Positions 1-8,844 of a stretch of DNA of 64,000 nt are shown in pieces. This stretch comes from Cryptosporangium phraense. Its GTDB lineage: Bacteria > Actinomycetota > Actinomycetes > Mycobacteriales > Cryptosporangiaceae. Each line of letters opens with the position of its first letter. The stretch's first letter is position 1. The DNA lies in NCBI RefSeq assembly GCF_006912135.1, contig NZ_VIRS01000002.1, positions 186,001-250,000 of the forward strand, in the 5' to 3' direction. A program made the translations under genes and the position numbers. A model generated the notes under the pieces. The model was not told where the DNA came from. It saw only the letters and a list, made by a program, of their open reading frames with translations, and ran no database searches.

Positions 1-567
1 GCCGTAGCCGACGCGCCACTCCGGGTCGAGCGCGATCCCGACGTTCGGGTGCTCCAGCGCCCAGCGGTACGGCTCGATCGCGTCCGGGAAGCTCAGCCGC
101 CCGGGCTGGACGTCGAGCACGATCAGGGCCTTGGCGCGCTCGGCGGCCGCGACGTACTCGCGGATCACCGACGGCTTGATGCTGTGGCTGTAGATGCCGT
201 GCGGGCCGGGGTGCCGGTCGGCGACCCGGACGATCAGCTCGAACGCGATCTGGACGGGGCGCTCCGGCGTGGCGAAGGGGGCGGCGGCGGCGCGCAGCCG
301 GGGGACGATCTGGTCCGGGGGAGCCTCGCCGAGGACGCCCAGCGTGCCGCCGCCGGTGCTGCCGTAGTACGCGACGACCCGGTAGGCCGGGAAGATCGTC
401 CGCCCGCCGAGCGGAAGCTCAGCGGGCGCCGGGGGTGGGGATGGTGCCACCGCCTGGGGCGTGGAACCCGCACCACCGTCACCCGACTCGGAACTGCACG
501 AAGCCGCCACCACCACAACCGCCACCAGCGCCATGGCCCGGCGATACGCCCTGATCCTCCGGTTCAT
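1..567 (-). CDS. Secreted lipoprotein, C-terminus outside the window
   Basis: The reading frame opens at an ATG at 567 and runs off the left edge after 189 codons with no stop. Residues 1-24 form a lipoprotein signal: arginine-rich start (RRIRAYRR), a hydrophobic AMALVAVVVVAAS stretch and a lipobox-type cysteine at residue 24, followed by a Ser/Gly/Pro-rich linker. The mature part contains YRVVAYYGSTGGGTLG and later VLDVQPGR, which look like alternating strands and helices of a globular, perhaps TIM-barrel, extracellular domain. I do not recognise a named family and assign no activity. It is the first gene left of the marR-hydrolase pair and is not clearly co-transcribed with it. The coding call is firm because the frame is open throughout with third-position G/C bias; function is unknown. 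Confidence 0.75.
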   Translation of the reverse strand, partial: MNRRIRAYRRAMALVAVVVVAASCSSESGDGGAGSTPQAVAPSPPPAPAELPLGGRTIFPAYRVVAYYGSTGGGTLGVLGEAPPDQIVPRLRAAAAPFATPERPVQIAFELIVRVADRHPGPHGIYSHSIKPSVIREYVAAAERAKALIVLDVQPGRLSFPDAIEPYRWALEHPNVGIALDPEWRVGYG

Positions 568-623
568 ACCGTTCAGCTAACCGGATTTGCGGCCAATTAG
601 GCACGTAATAGCCCGCTGGCTCC

Positions 624-1064
624 TCAGCCGATCGGGCGCCCGACGTCCGCGGCCTCCAACTCGCCCCGGAGCACGGCCAGTGAGGCCGCGAGTTGCTCGA
701 TCGCGGGGTTGTCGAGCCACTTCTCCAGGGCGTCCTGGAACGTCACGGTGGCCGCCTCGAGCTTGACGCGCCCGGCCGGCGTCACCTCCAGGAGCGACGA
801 GCGCCGGTTCTCCGGGTTGGGCCGGCGACTCACCCACCCGGCCGCCTCCAGCCGGTCGACGCCCTTGCTGACCGCCCCGACCGTGATCGCGATCGCCCGG
901 GCCAGGTCGTTCACCCGGCATTTGTCCATGTCGTTGATCGCCCGCAGGAACAGGTACTGGGACGCGGCCAGGCCGTGTTCGTTCCGCAGCCGCGCGTCGA
1001 CGCCGTTGTAGAGCCGCGTCTCGGCCCGGACGAGATCCGAGAAGACGTGGGGGAGATCGGTCAC
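624..1064 (-). CDS. MarR-family transcriptional regulator
   Basis: A 146-residue winged-helix regulator of the MarR family, which bind inverted repeats as dimers and usually repress neighbouring genes until a small ligand binds. Visible features are the helix-turn-helix segment around CRVNDLARAIAITVGAVSKGV and the wing with RRPNPENRRSSLLEVTPAG, where the R-x-x-D/N-x-R-R pattern is typical. A longer frame starts at ATG 1112, but that leaves only 26 bp to the divergent hydrolase and puts two TTCCNNGGAA palindromes inside the gene, so I prefer the GTG at 1064 (VTDLPHVFSDL), which gives the usual family length. The divergent esterase gene at 1139 is the likely target. The ligand cannot be read from the sequence. 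Confidence 0.85.
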   Translation of the reverse strand: MTDLPHVFSDLVRAETRLYNGVDARLRNEHGLAASQYLFLRAINDMDKCRVNDLARAIAITVGAVSKGVDRLEAAGWVSRRPNPENRRSSLLEVTPAGRVKLEAATVTFQDALEKWLDNPAIEQLAASLAVLRGELEAADVGRPIG

Positions 1065-1092
1065 GTTGCCACTCTGCTTCCTCAGAAGTACA

Positions 1093-1121
1093 TTCCACGG
1101 AAGGAAGTTCATTCCCTGGAA
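1093..1121. promoter_or_regulatory. Paired TTCCNNGGAA operator between marR and hydrolase
   Basis: Two copies of TTCCNNGGAA (1093-1102 TTCCACGGAA and 1112-1121 TTCCCTGGAA) have centres 19 bp apart, close to two helical turns. They lie in the gap between the divergent MarR and hydrolase genes, just upstream of the hydrolase ribosome binding site. This is inferred to be the MarR operator; binding has not been shown. Confidence 0.5.
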
Positions 1122-1138
1122 AGAACTCGGAGGCTAGC

Positions 1139-2005
1139 ATGACCGCCGAACAGCGAGCCGCGATCGACGCCCAGCTGCGGGCGTACCCGTTCGACGTGTC
1201 GGCCGAGCCGGCTCAGATGCGGGCCGCGTTCGAGGCGTTCGCCGGAGCCGCGCCGGCCGCGCTCCCGGCCCTCGAGCTGGGCGGCCGTCCAGCGCTGGAA
1301 TGGGCCGGGGCGGGCGGCACGATCCTGTACTTCCACGGCGGATCCTGGATCGTCGGCTCCCCGGCCACCGCGCAGCGGCTCACGTCCGCGCTGGTCCGAC
1401 GCACCGGCCTGCGCGCGGTGTCGCTCGACTACCGGCTGGCGCCCGAGCACCCGTTCCCGGCCGCGATCGAGGACGCGGTAGCGGCCTACCGCGCGCTCGT
1501 GGCCGAAGGCGAACCGATCGTTCTGGCCGGGGACTCGGCCGGAGGCGGCCTGGCCGTGATCACCGCGATCGTCGCCCGCGACGAAGGACTACCCCGGCCG
1601 GCCGGCGTAGTCGCGTTCTCCCCGGGCCTGGACGCGACCCGCACCGGCGAGAGCATGACCACCAAGGAGGGCGTGGATCCGCTGTTCACCCGCGCCGGCC
1701 TCCAGCGCCTGAGCCGCTACCACCTGGCCGGTCAGGACCCCCGGCACCCGTGGGTGAGCCCGGCCGTGGTCGGCGACCTCACCGGCCTGCCGCCCGTCCT
1801 GCTGCAGGTCGGCACCAACGAGGTCCTGCTCGACGACTCGGTCCGGTTCGCCGCCCGAGCCGCCGCAGCCGGCGTCGACGTGATCCTCGACGTCACCGGC
1901 GACGTGCCGCACGTGTTCCAGACCTTCGAGGGCGTCCTCGACGAGGCGGACGCGGCCCTCGACCGGGCCGCCCAGTTCATCCGCGCCCGAACCTCACGCC
2001 AGTAG
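1139..2005 (+). CDS. Alpha/beta hydrolase of the HSL esterase family
   Basis: A 288-residue carboxylesterase-like protein of the hormone-sensitive-lipase family. It carries the oxyanion motif HGGSW (near residue 66), the nucleophile elbow GDSAGG with Ser133, the acidic segment VGTNEVLLDD, and the catalytic His in GDVPHVFQ. No signal peptide is present, so it should act in the cytoplasm on short-chain acyl esters; the physiological substrate is unknown. The start is fixed by GGAGG at 1129-1133, five bases before the ATG. It is divergent from a MarR regulator with a paired palindrome between them, suggesting ligand-induced expression. Its 3' end overlaps the convergent DUF72 gene by 12 bp. Confidence 0.9.
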   Translation: MTAEQRAAIDAQLRAYPFDVSAEPAQMRAAFEAFAGAAPAALPALELGGRPALEWAGAGGTILYFHGGSWIVGSPATAQRLTSALVRRTGLRAVSLDYRLAPEHPFPAAIEDAVAAYRALVAEGEPIVLAGDSAGGGLAVITAIVARDEGLPRPAGVVAFSPGLDATRTGESMTTKEGVDPLFTRAGLQRLSRYHLAGQDPRHPWVSPAVVGDLTGLPPVLLQVGTNEVLLDDSVRFAARAAAAGVDVILDVTGDVPHVFQTFEGVLDEADAALDRAAQFIRARTSRQ

Positions 2006-2857
2006 GTCCACCAACTGGGCCGCGTTCCGCTGCGCGTAGTCCGAGTAGCAGTTGTTCATCAGGACGTGGGTCTCCTTGGCCGGCAGGTCCCGGATCTTCG
2101 GCGCCCACTCCTCCATTTCCTTCTCCGAGTACAGGTACCCGAACTTCTCGTGGATGTCCTTGCTCGTCCACTTGTCGCTGTGCCCGTGGAACCGCACCAC
2201 GGCCAGGTCCGCGGTCGCGGCCACGATGGGCGGCACCGAGCTCGCGTGCCCCTGCGGCATGTCCACGACCACGTACGGCACCTGGTAGTCGGTCAGGAAC
2301 CCGAGCGTCGACTCTTGGTTTTCCGAAGACAGCCACGTCTTGTTCCGGAACTCCACGCAGATCCGATCCGCCCCGCAGCGCTCGCGAACCTGGAGGATGT
2401 ACTCGCGATTCCGGCGCCCGATCGGGAACCACTGCGGGAACTGGAACAGCAGCGCGCCGAGCTTGCCGGCGTCCCGCAACGGCTGCAGGGCCGCGAGGAA
2501 CCGCTCCCACACCTCGTCCACCACGGAATCGTCCAGATCGTGCAGGTAGAGGTTCTTCGTCGAAGAAGAAGACGGCCGCAGGTCCTTGTACAACGACGCC
2601 GGCCGCGTCGGATGCTGCGTCAGCAGGGAGAACGCTTTCACGTTGAACGTGAAACCGGCCGGCGTGCGCGATGCCCACAGCGCGGCCGTGTTCTCGGCCG
2701 GCGGCGAGTAATAGGTCGAGTCGACCTCGACGAGGTCGAACTGCGAGGCGTAGTACCCGAGCCGCTCCGCGGCGGACTCGACGCCCTCGGGGTACCAGCC
2801 GGACGCGATCAGTGTCTTGTCGGTCCACGAGGCAGTACCGACCCGGATGCGTCCCAT
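1994..2857 (-). CDS. DUF72 (YecE-like) family protein
   Basis: A 287-residue protein of the DUF72/YecE family, a TIM-barrel fold of unsettled biochemical role. The family signatures visible are the N-terminal GTASWTDKTL, the EVDSTYYSPP segment, FNVKAFSLLTQHPTRP, LFQFPQWF, the EFRNKTW strand and the C-terminal MNNCYSDYAQRNA. The length matches the family. Nothing in the immediate context points to a pathway: it converges with the esterase gene on its left and is followed upstream by a DUF1918 gene in the same orientation. The family assignment is confident and any function would be a guess. Confidence 0.9.
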   Translation of the reverse strand: MGRIRVGTASWTDKTLIASGWYPEGVESAAERLGYYASQFDLVEVDSTYYSPPAENTAALWASRTPAGFTFNVKAFSLLTQHPTRPASLYKDLRPSSSSTKNLYLHDLDDSVVDEVWERFLAALQPLRDAGKLGALLFQFPQWFPIGRRNREYILQVRERCGADRICVEFRNKTWLSSENQESTLGFLTDYQVPYVVVDMPQGHASSVPPIVAATADLAVVRFHGHSDKWTSKDIHEKFGYLYSEKEMEEWAPKIRDLPAKETHVLMNNCYSDYAQRNAAQLVDLLA

Positions 2858-2880
2858 GCCGGGCCTATGCCCGGAAAAGC

Positions 2881-3075
2881 TCAGCGCCGAACGGCGGTGT
2901 GCTCGATGACCGCGTCCGGCCCGGGGAAGATCAGCCCCTGGTGACCGTCGTTGAACGCGACGAGGTACGGCGGCTGGCCCTGGGTGCCCCGGACTTCGAG
3001 CACTTCACCCCAGAGATCGGGCGACCCGGTCGAGTATCCGTGGACGTGTACCCGGTCGCCGATGTGAGCCTGCAT
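2881..3075 (-). CDS. DUF1918 small protein
   Basis: A 64-residue protein beginning MQAHIGDRVHVHG and containing GEVLEVRGTQG, PPYLVAFNDGHQG and FPGPDA, the hallmark pattern of DUF1918, a small SH3-like beta-barrel domain common in actinomycetes. A frame open further upstream to 3168 lacks family similarity; the ATG at 3075 is preceded by GGAGGAGC and gives the standard length, so it is the start. The role of DUF1918 proteins is unknown. A nested inverted repeat lies 50-80 bp upstream and may be its control region. Confidence 0.88.
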   Translation of the reverse strand: MQAHIGDRVHVHGYSTGSPDLWGEVLEVRGTQGQPPYLVAFNDGHQGLIFPGPDAVIEHTAVRR

Positions 3076-3124
3076 CGCCCTGCTCCTCCATTGGGGGCCC
3101 TGGCTGGTGCCACCGCTATGGCCA

Positions 3125-3157
3125 ACTCTTCCTCGCCGCCCCGATATCGGGAAGAGT
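3125..3157. repeat. Nested inverted repeats upstream of DUF1918 gene
   Basis: ACTCTTCC at 3125-3132 is the reverse complement of GGAAGAGT at 3150-3157, and a perfect 12-bp palindrome CCCGATATCGGG sits at 3140-3151. The position, 50-80 bp ahead of the DUF1918 start, fits an operator. No regulator is identified. Confidence 0.4.
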
Positions 3158-3327
3158 AACCGCGTCAACTGTTCGTGAACTTCCTCGCACCTCGTGTGTA
3201 CCGAAAGTAATCACCTGATCGCTCCCGGCAACTATACGCCCGGGCCACGGCACGTCTACGAGAAAGATTGAGAAAGTTCGCGAGAACCGGATGACTCATC
3301 CCTCGCCCTGAGCAGTTCAAACACCCG

Positions 3328-3399
3328 TTGGCACTCGGCTTGACGGAGTGCCAGAGACTGCTAGGGTTCGGGTTAGCACTCGACCTTCGAGTGTGCCAA
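3328..3399 (+). promoter_or_regulatory. groESL heat-shock promoter with two CIRCE elements
   Basis: Two copies of the HrcA operator CIRCE (consensus TTAGCACTC-N9-GAGTGCTAA) are visible. The first, 3328-3354, has arms TTGGCACTC and GAGTGCCAG; the second, 3373-3399, has arms TTAGCACTC and GTGTGCCAA, each with nine-base spacing. Between and over them are TTGACG (3340-3345) and TAGGGT (3362-3367), 16 bp apart, a good vegetative promoter. CIRCE1 covers the -35 box and CIRCE2 the expected start of transcription, so HrcA would block initiation. The remaining leader to 3500 has no other clear element. Confidence 0.85.
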
Positions 3400-3500
3400 C
3401 TCGTGCACGAGGGCGTCTTGATCCCCGCGACGGCGAGCCGCCCCGTGAAGCACCGGTGGATTGCAACGGTTTGCACCCCACGAAGGGGGAGGACAAAGAC

Positions 3501-3809
3501 GTGACGACCGCTACCAAGGTCACCATCCGTCCGCTCGAGGACCGCATTCTGGTCCAGGCGAACGAGGCCGAGACGACGACCGCTTCCGGCATCGTCATCC
3601 CGGACACCGCCAAGGAGAAGCCCCAGGAGGGCACCGTCCTCGCCGTCGGCCCGGGCCGGGTGGACGACAAGGGCGCCCGCGTTCCGGTGGACGTGAAGGT
3701 CGGCGACACCGTCATCTACTCGAAGTACGGCGGCACCGAGGTCAAGTACGCCGGCGAGGAGTACCTGCTGCTTTCGGCCCGCGACGTTCTCGCGGTCGTC
3801 GAGAAGTAA
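3501..3809 (+). CDS. groES: Co-chaperonin GroES (Hsp10)
   Basis: A 102-residue GroES that caps the GroEL cylinder during ATP-dependent folding. It shows [13 protein letters not shown] at the N-terminus, the mobile-loop region with [15 protein letters not shown], and the C-terminal [14 protein letters not shown]. The frame is open far upstream, but GTG 3501 is preceded by GGGGAGGA with suitable spacing and gives the family's normal length. It is the first gene of the groES-groEL operon, transcribed from the CIRCE-controlled promoter. The 87-bp gap to groEL has no obvious terminator. Confidence 0.97.
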   Translation: MTTATKVTIRPLEDRILVQANEAETTTASGIVIPDTAKEKPQEGTVLAVGPGRVDDKGARVPVDVKVGDTVIYSKYGGTEVKYAGEEYLLLSARDVLAVVEK

Positions 3810-3821
3810 GCGCTGTCTTAA

Positions 3822-5537
<1,716 letters not shown>

Positions 5538-5551
5538 CCGTTGGCACGATG

Positions 5552-5583
5552 AAGGCCGGTGGGGCTTCCCCACCGGCCTTTTT
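5552..5583 (+). terminator. Intrinsic terminator of groESL operon
   Basis: A perfect 13-bp stem (AAGGCCGGTGGGG at 5552-5564 against its complement at 5568-5580) with a CTT loop, continuing into a TTTTT run. It lies 15 bp after the groEL stop. Confidence 0.92.
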
Positions 5584-5669
5584 CTTACGATTTTCGGCGA
5601 ACCACCGCAGCAGAGGGGCCGAGCGGCGAACCGCGCCGGCCGCCCCGAGGAGTGCACACGCTCGGGTAA

Positions 5670-6008
5670 CTAGAACGTACGCACGATCTTCACGGTCTCG
5701 ACGGCCTCGACCGGCGGGTCGATCGCGTCGCCGCGGCCGGTGCCGAGCAGCTGGTTGCGCTCGGCCTCCGACAGGCCACCCCACACCCCGTACGGCTCAC
5801 GCACCGCGAGCGCGTGCTGACGGCACGGCTCGACGACCGGACAGCCGGCGCAGATGGCCTTGGCCGCGGACTCGCGTCGCGCCCGGGACGGGCCGCGTTC
5901 GTTGTCGGGGTGGAAGAACAGGGCGCTGTCGAGACCGCGGCACGACCCCTCGAGTTGCCAGTCCCATACATCAGTGTTCGGCCCGGGTAGGCGGCGGACG
6001 TCGGCCAT
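5670..6008 (-). CDS. whiB3: WhiB-family iron-sulfur regulator, WhiB3/WhiD type
   Basis: A 112-residue Wbl protein. Four cysteines at residues 23, 53, 56 and 62 (C-x29-C-x2-C-x5-C) should bind a 4Fe-4S cluster; the GVWGGLSE turn follows at 74-81. The N-terminal LPGPNTDVWDWQLEGSCRG and FFHPDNERG are characteristic of WhiB3 of mycobacteria and WhiD of streptomycetes, which sense redox or NO and bind the housekeeping sigma factor to control transcription. The ATG at 6008 follows GGAGG with good spacing. Its place next to groEL1 and sigD is the same as in M. tuberculosis, supporting orthology. Confidence 0.94.
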   Translation of the reverse strand: MADVRRLPGPNTDVWDWQLEGSCRGLDSALFFHPDNERGPSRARRESAAKAICAGCPVVEPCRQHALAVREPYGVWGGLSEAERNQLLGTGRGDAIDPPVEAVETVKIVRTF

Positions 6009-6557
6009 GGGGTCCTCCAGATACTGCTGTTGCGGTGCGACGCTGCTGCTAATTCCCCTGGTGAGGACCAGGAAACGCGTTCAGCCCCACGATTTGCATC
6101 GATCTTGCGTCGAAGTGGGGAGGCTTGGCACGGGGTTGCGTCGAATCGATTCGAGTCGTGTGACCGACGCGACCGCGGCGGGGGACCGATCGGTCGAGCG
6201 GCTGGCGGCGATCCTTGACCGGAAGGTGGATTGGCCGGGCGCGCAATGCGGGGTGAAATACCGACCTGGGCAGTTTCCGGACCGTCCGAAGTGTTATGTC
6301 GACATTACTCAGTGTCGCCGAACCCTCCGTCCGCTACGCTCTGCAACCATCCCGGTTGACGAATGTCGGCGGCCCGACGAAGTAGTTGAGAACTTGAGTT
6401 ATCCCCCTCTGACCTGCGGATTGACCTCTCTCTCCGGGCCAGGTGGCCTCGTCCGTCCGGGGGATGCGATTGGGCCGTGCGGACAGGTGCCGCCCGCGGG
6501 GTTCGCTGGCAGGCTACGGTCAGGAACCGTGGCCTGCAGTACGCCGACAGGGCGACG
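6009..6557. other. Divergent whiB3-sigD control region without a gene
   Basis: About 550 bp separate the divergent whiB3 and sigD genes. No convincing reading frame is present. I see a perfect 10-bp palindrome ATGTCGACAT at 6296-6305, several GATCG/CGATC-rich segments near 6100-6210, and a TTGACG at 6356-6361 without a well-spaced -10 box. The length suggests several promoters and long leaders; none can be placed reliably. Confidence 0.5.
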
Positions 6558-7136
6558 ATGACCGGGGAGCGGGTCGAGTTGGACACGCTGGCAGCCCGGG
6601 CGGCGCAGTCCGATGCGGCGGCCACGGCGGAGCTGCTCCGGCAGGTGCAGCCGATGGTGGTGCGCTACTGCCGCGCCCGGCTGGGCCGAGCCGGTGGCGG
6701 TACCTATACGACGGCCGACGACGTAGCGCAGGAGGTGTGTCTCGCGGTGTTGCACGCGCTGCCTCGTTATCGCGACCAGGGACGCCCCTTCACGGCGTTC
6801 CTGTTCCGCATCGCTGCCAACAAAGTGACGGACGCGCACCGCGTCGCAGCCCGCGAGCTCGGCGTTCCAGTGCAGACGGTGCCCGACACGGCGGCCCCGG
6901 GCGGTGGCCCGGAAGGGTTCGCGATCGACGCGGACTCATCGCGCCGGATGCGTGACCTGCTCGACACGCTGCCCCCCGCCCACCGCGACGTGCTGCTGCT
7001 GCGTATCGCCGTCGGGCTGACGGCCGAGGAGACCGGCCAGGCGCTCGGCATGAGCGCCGGTTCCGTGCGGGTCACCCAGCACCGCGCGCTCAACCGGCTG
7101 CGCCGGACGATCGACCCGGTCCGGGAGACGGCATGA
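6558..7136 (+). CDS. sigD: ECF-type sigma factor SigD
   Basis: A 192-residue sigma-70 family protein with two domains: region 2 (QPMVVRYCRARLG, DDVAQEVCLAVL and the -10 reading segment ending in FRIAANKVTDAHR) and region 4 (LDTLPPAHRDVLLLR, then the helix-turn-helix GLTAEETGQALGMSAGSVRV). Residues for region 3 are missing, as in ECF factors. The frame could begin earlier, but the ATG at 6558 gives the family N-terminus. Orthologues of SigD are associated with starvation and ribosomal gene control. The stop overlaps the next gene's start in ATGA, so sigma factor and its membrane partner are translationally coupled. Confidence 0.93.
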   Translation: MTGERVELDTLAARAAQSDAAATAELLRQVQPMVVRYCRARLGRAGGGTYTTADDVAQEVCLAVLHALPRYRDQGRPFTAFLFRIAANKVTDAHRVAARELGVPVQTVPDTAAPGGGPEGFAIDADSSRRMRDLLDTLPPAHRDVLLLRIAVGLTAEETGQALGMSAGSVRVTQHRALNRLRRTIDPVRETA

Positions 7137-8347
7137 GCGCCCCCTCCTGGTACGACGACGAGTCCGACGACGCGATCCTGCGCGACGACGCCCTGCTCGA
7201 CGCGCTGGGCCGGGGCGAGCTACCGGCCAGCTACCGGGCCGACGTCACCGCCCGCCTGATCACCGGCTGGCGCGACGACGTCGACGAGGGCCTGCCGCCG
7301 CTGTCCGTTCCGGACACTCACCTGGCGCTGGCCACGACCGAGACGCTGCCCCGGGTGAACGGGTCCGGTTTCGACTCTGGCGCCGGCTTCGGCTTCGGCG
7401 ACGAGACGACGCCGCTGCCGCTGTTCACCGAGCCCGACCGTATCGACGAGGCCGCCCGCTCGGCGTTCGTCGCGGCCGGGTACGCCCGCCCGTCGTCCGA
7501 GCTGCCGGGCTCTCCGGTCGACGAACCGACGCAGGACTTCGGGTCGCCCGAGCATCCGGTCGCGACGTTCGACGGGAACAACGGCGAGAACGCCGACCCC
7601 GGGGTCTCGTCGCTGGTCGGTCGTCGCCCGAGGCGCCGGAAGTACGACCGCGTCGTCGTGGCCGTCGCCGCGACCGCCGCGATCATCGCCGCCGGCTCGG
7701 CCGGCAGCGTCGCCGCCGCCGCCACTGCGCACCCGGGCGACACGCTCTGGCCGATCAGCCGGGTCGTCTACGCCGACCGCGCGAAGTCGATAGTGGCCAG
7801 CGAAGAGGCGCACGCGTCGCTCCAGAAGGCCCGCGAGGCCATGCAGCGCGGCGACACGGACGCGGCCCGCCGTTACCTGGCCGAGGCCCGAGACAAGCTC
7901 GACAACCACGTCCGCGACGGCTCCGACGAGGCCGACGCCCTGGCCGACGACATCAACGACACGACGTCCGCGATGCCCGGTATCGCGGACCCGGACGGCA
8001 ACGTCACCGACGCGCCCAGCCCGGGTGCGTCCGACAACCCGAGCACAGGTGCGTCAACCCGCTCCAAGTGGCAGCGCCACACCCGCGGCGGACGCAACAA
8101 CCCCCAGTCGACGTCCCCCTCGACCGCCGCGTCGACGGGCACGCCCGCGAACCCGACCCAGTCCCAGGGCCCGACCCAGCAGCCCCCGCCGGCGACGACA
8201 GACCCGACGACGCCGACCGAGCCCACGGACCCGACCGACCCGGCCACTCCGACCGATCCGGCCACGGACCCAGCGCCCTCGGACCCGGCCCCGGCGAACC
8301 CGGGCACGGACCAGTCCGCAGCCGAAGCCCCAGCCACCACGGGCTGA
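7133..8347 (+). CDS. rsdA: Anti-sigma-D factor RsdA-like membrane protein
   Basis: A 404-residue single-pass membrane protein. The N-terminal 45 residues (SDDAILRDDALLDALGRGEL and following) match the sigma-D-binding peptide region of RsdA, which holds SigD inactive at the membrane. One transmembrane segment lies at about residues 174-196 (VVVAVAATAAIIAAGSAGSV), followed by a helical LWPISRVVYADRAKS region with heptad-like charge and an extracytoplasmic tail very rich in Pro and Thr (TDPTTPTEPTDPTDPATP). The start overlaps the sigD stop. The family works by regulated proteolysis that frees SigD; that step is known for orthologues, not seen here. The Pro-Thr tail is long and may span the wall. 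Confidence 0.88.
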   Translation: MSAPSWYDDESDDAILRDDALLDALGRGELPASYRADVTARLITGWRDDVDEGLPPLSVPDTHLALATTETLPRVNGSGFDSGAGFGFGDETTPLPLFTEPDRIDEAARSAFVAAGYARPSSELPGSPVDEPTQDFGSPEHPVATFDGNNGENADPGVSSLVGRRPRRRKYDRVVVAVAATAAIIAAGSAGSVAAAATAHPGDTLWPISRVVYADRAKSIVASEEAHASLQKAREAMQRGDTDAARRYLAEARDKLDNHVRDGSDEADALADDINDTTSAMPGIADPDGNVTDAPSPGASDNPSTGASTRSKWQRHTRGGRNNPQSTSPSTAASTGTPANPTQSQGPTQQPPPATTDPTTPTEPTDPTDPATPTDPATDPAPSDPAPANPGTDQSAAEAPATTG

Positions 8348-8370
8348 GCCTGCTAGCGCCGGCGAGTAGC

Positions 8371-8766
8371 TCAGGCCTCGTCGGCGTCGTCGACCGCGTC
8401 CTGCATACCGTCGGCGTAGCCGCGGGCATACTCCCAGGTCACGTACTCACTCGGGTCCGGATCGAACGCCGGCTCGTGTACGCGCGTGCGCCCCGCCACC
8501 AGCAGATGACGCAAATTCGCCCGCAGCAGATCCCAGGCGAAATAGTGCGGCACCCGGCAGTCTTCGCAGTCGACGACCAGGCCGCGGATGTCCCGCGCGG
8601 TCAACAGCGCCTCGTAGACGTCGAGATCGGCCAGGTCGTCGAGAACGTCCTGCCGCTCTTCGGCGGTCAACGGTTGCACCCCACCGCGACCGGGCCCGTC
8701 GTCGTCCAGCGCTGACGTCGGGTCGGTCGGATCACCCGCGAACGGGTCTAGCGGTTCGTCCTGCAC
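8371..8766 (-). CDS. DUF5319 protein
   Basis: A 131-residue acidic protein with LDPFAGDPTDP near the start, then LADLDVYEALLTARDIRGLVVDCEDCRVPHYFAWDLLRANL and YVTWEYARGYADG. This is the DUF5319 pattern, equivalent to the small conserved gene between sigD-rsdA and guaB2 in mycobacteria. The CEDC pair and downstream histidine could bind a metal, which is inference. The frame is open to 8814, but similarity to family N-termini starts at VQDEPLDPF, so GTG 8766, behind GGTGGGA, is preferred. Function is unknown. Confidence 0.85.
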   Translation of the reverse strand: MQDEPLDPFAGDPTDPTSALDDDGPGRGGVQPLTAEERQDVLDDLADLDVYEALLTARDIRGLVVDCEDCRVPHYFAWDLLRANLRHLLVAGRTRVHEPAFDPDPSEYVTWEYARGYADGMQDAVDDADEA

Positions 8767-8844
8767 GATCCCACCGTAGCCGTACGACCTTCCCCGCGCC
8801 TTCCCCCTTGACACGACGCTGGGAGGGGTTTTCGATCACCTGAC

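Noticed and set aside
1065-1112. N-terminal extension MNFLPWNVLLRKQSGN of the first MarR protein
   Set aside because: It lacks a ribosome binding site, is not typical of the family and overlaps the paired palindrome.
6356-6390. Vegetative promoter for sigD from TTGACG at 6356
   Set aside because: No TANNNT box lies at a 16-19 bp distance.
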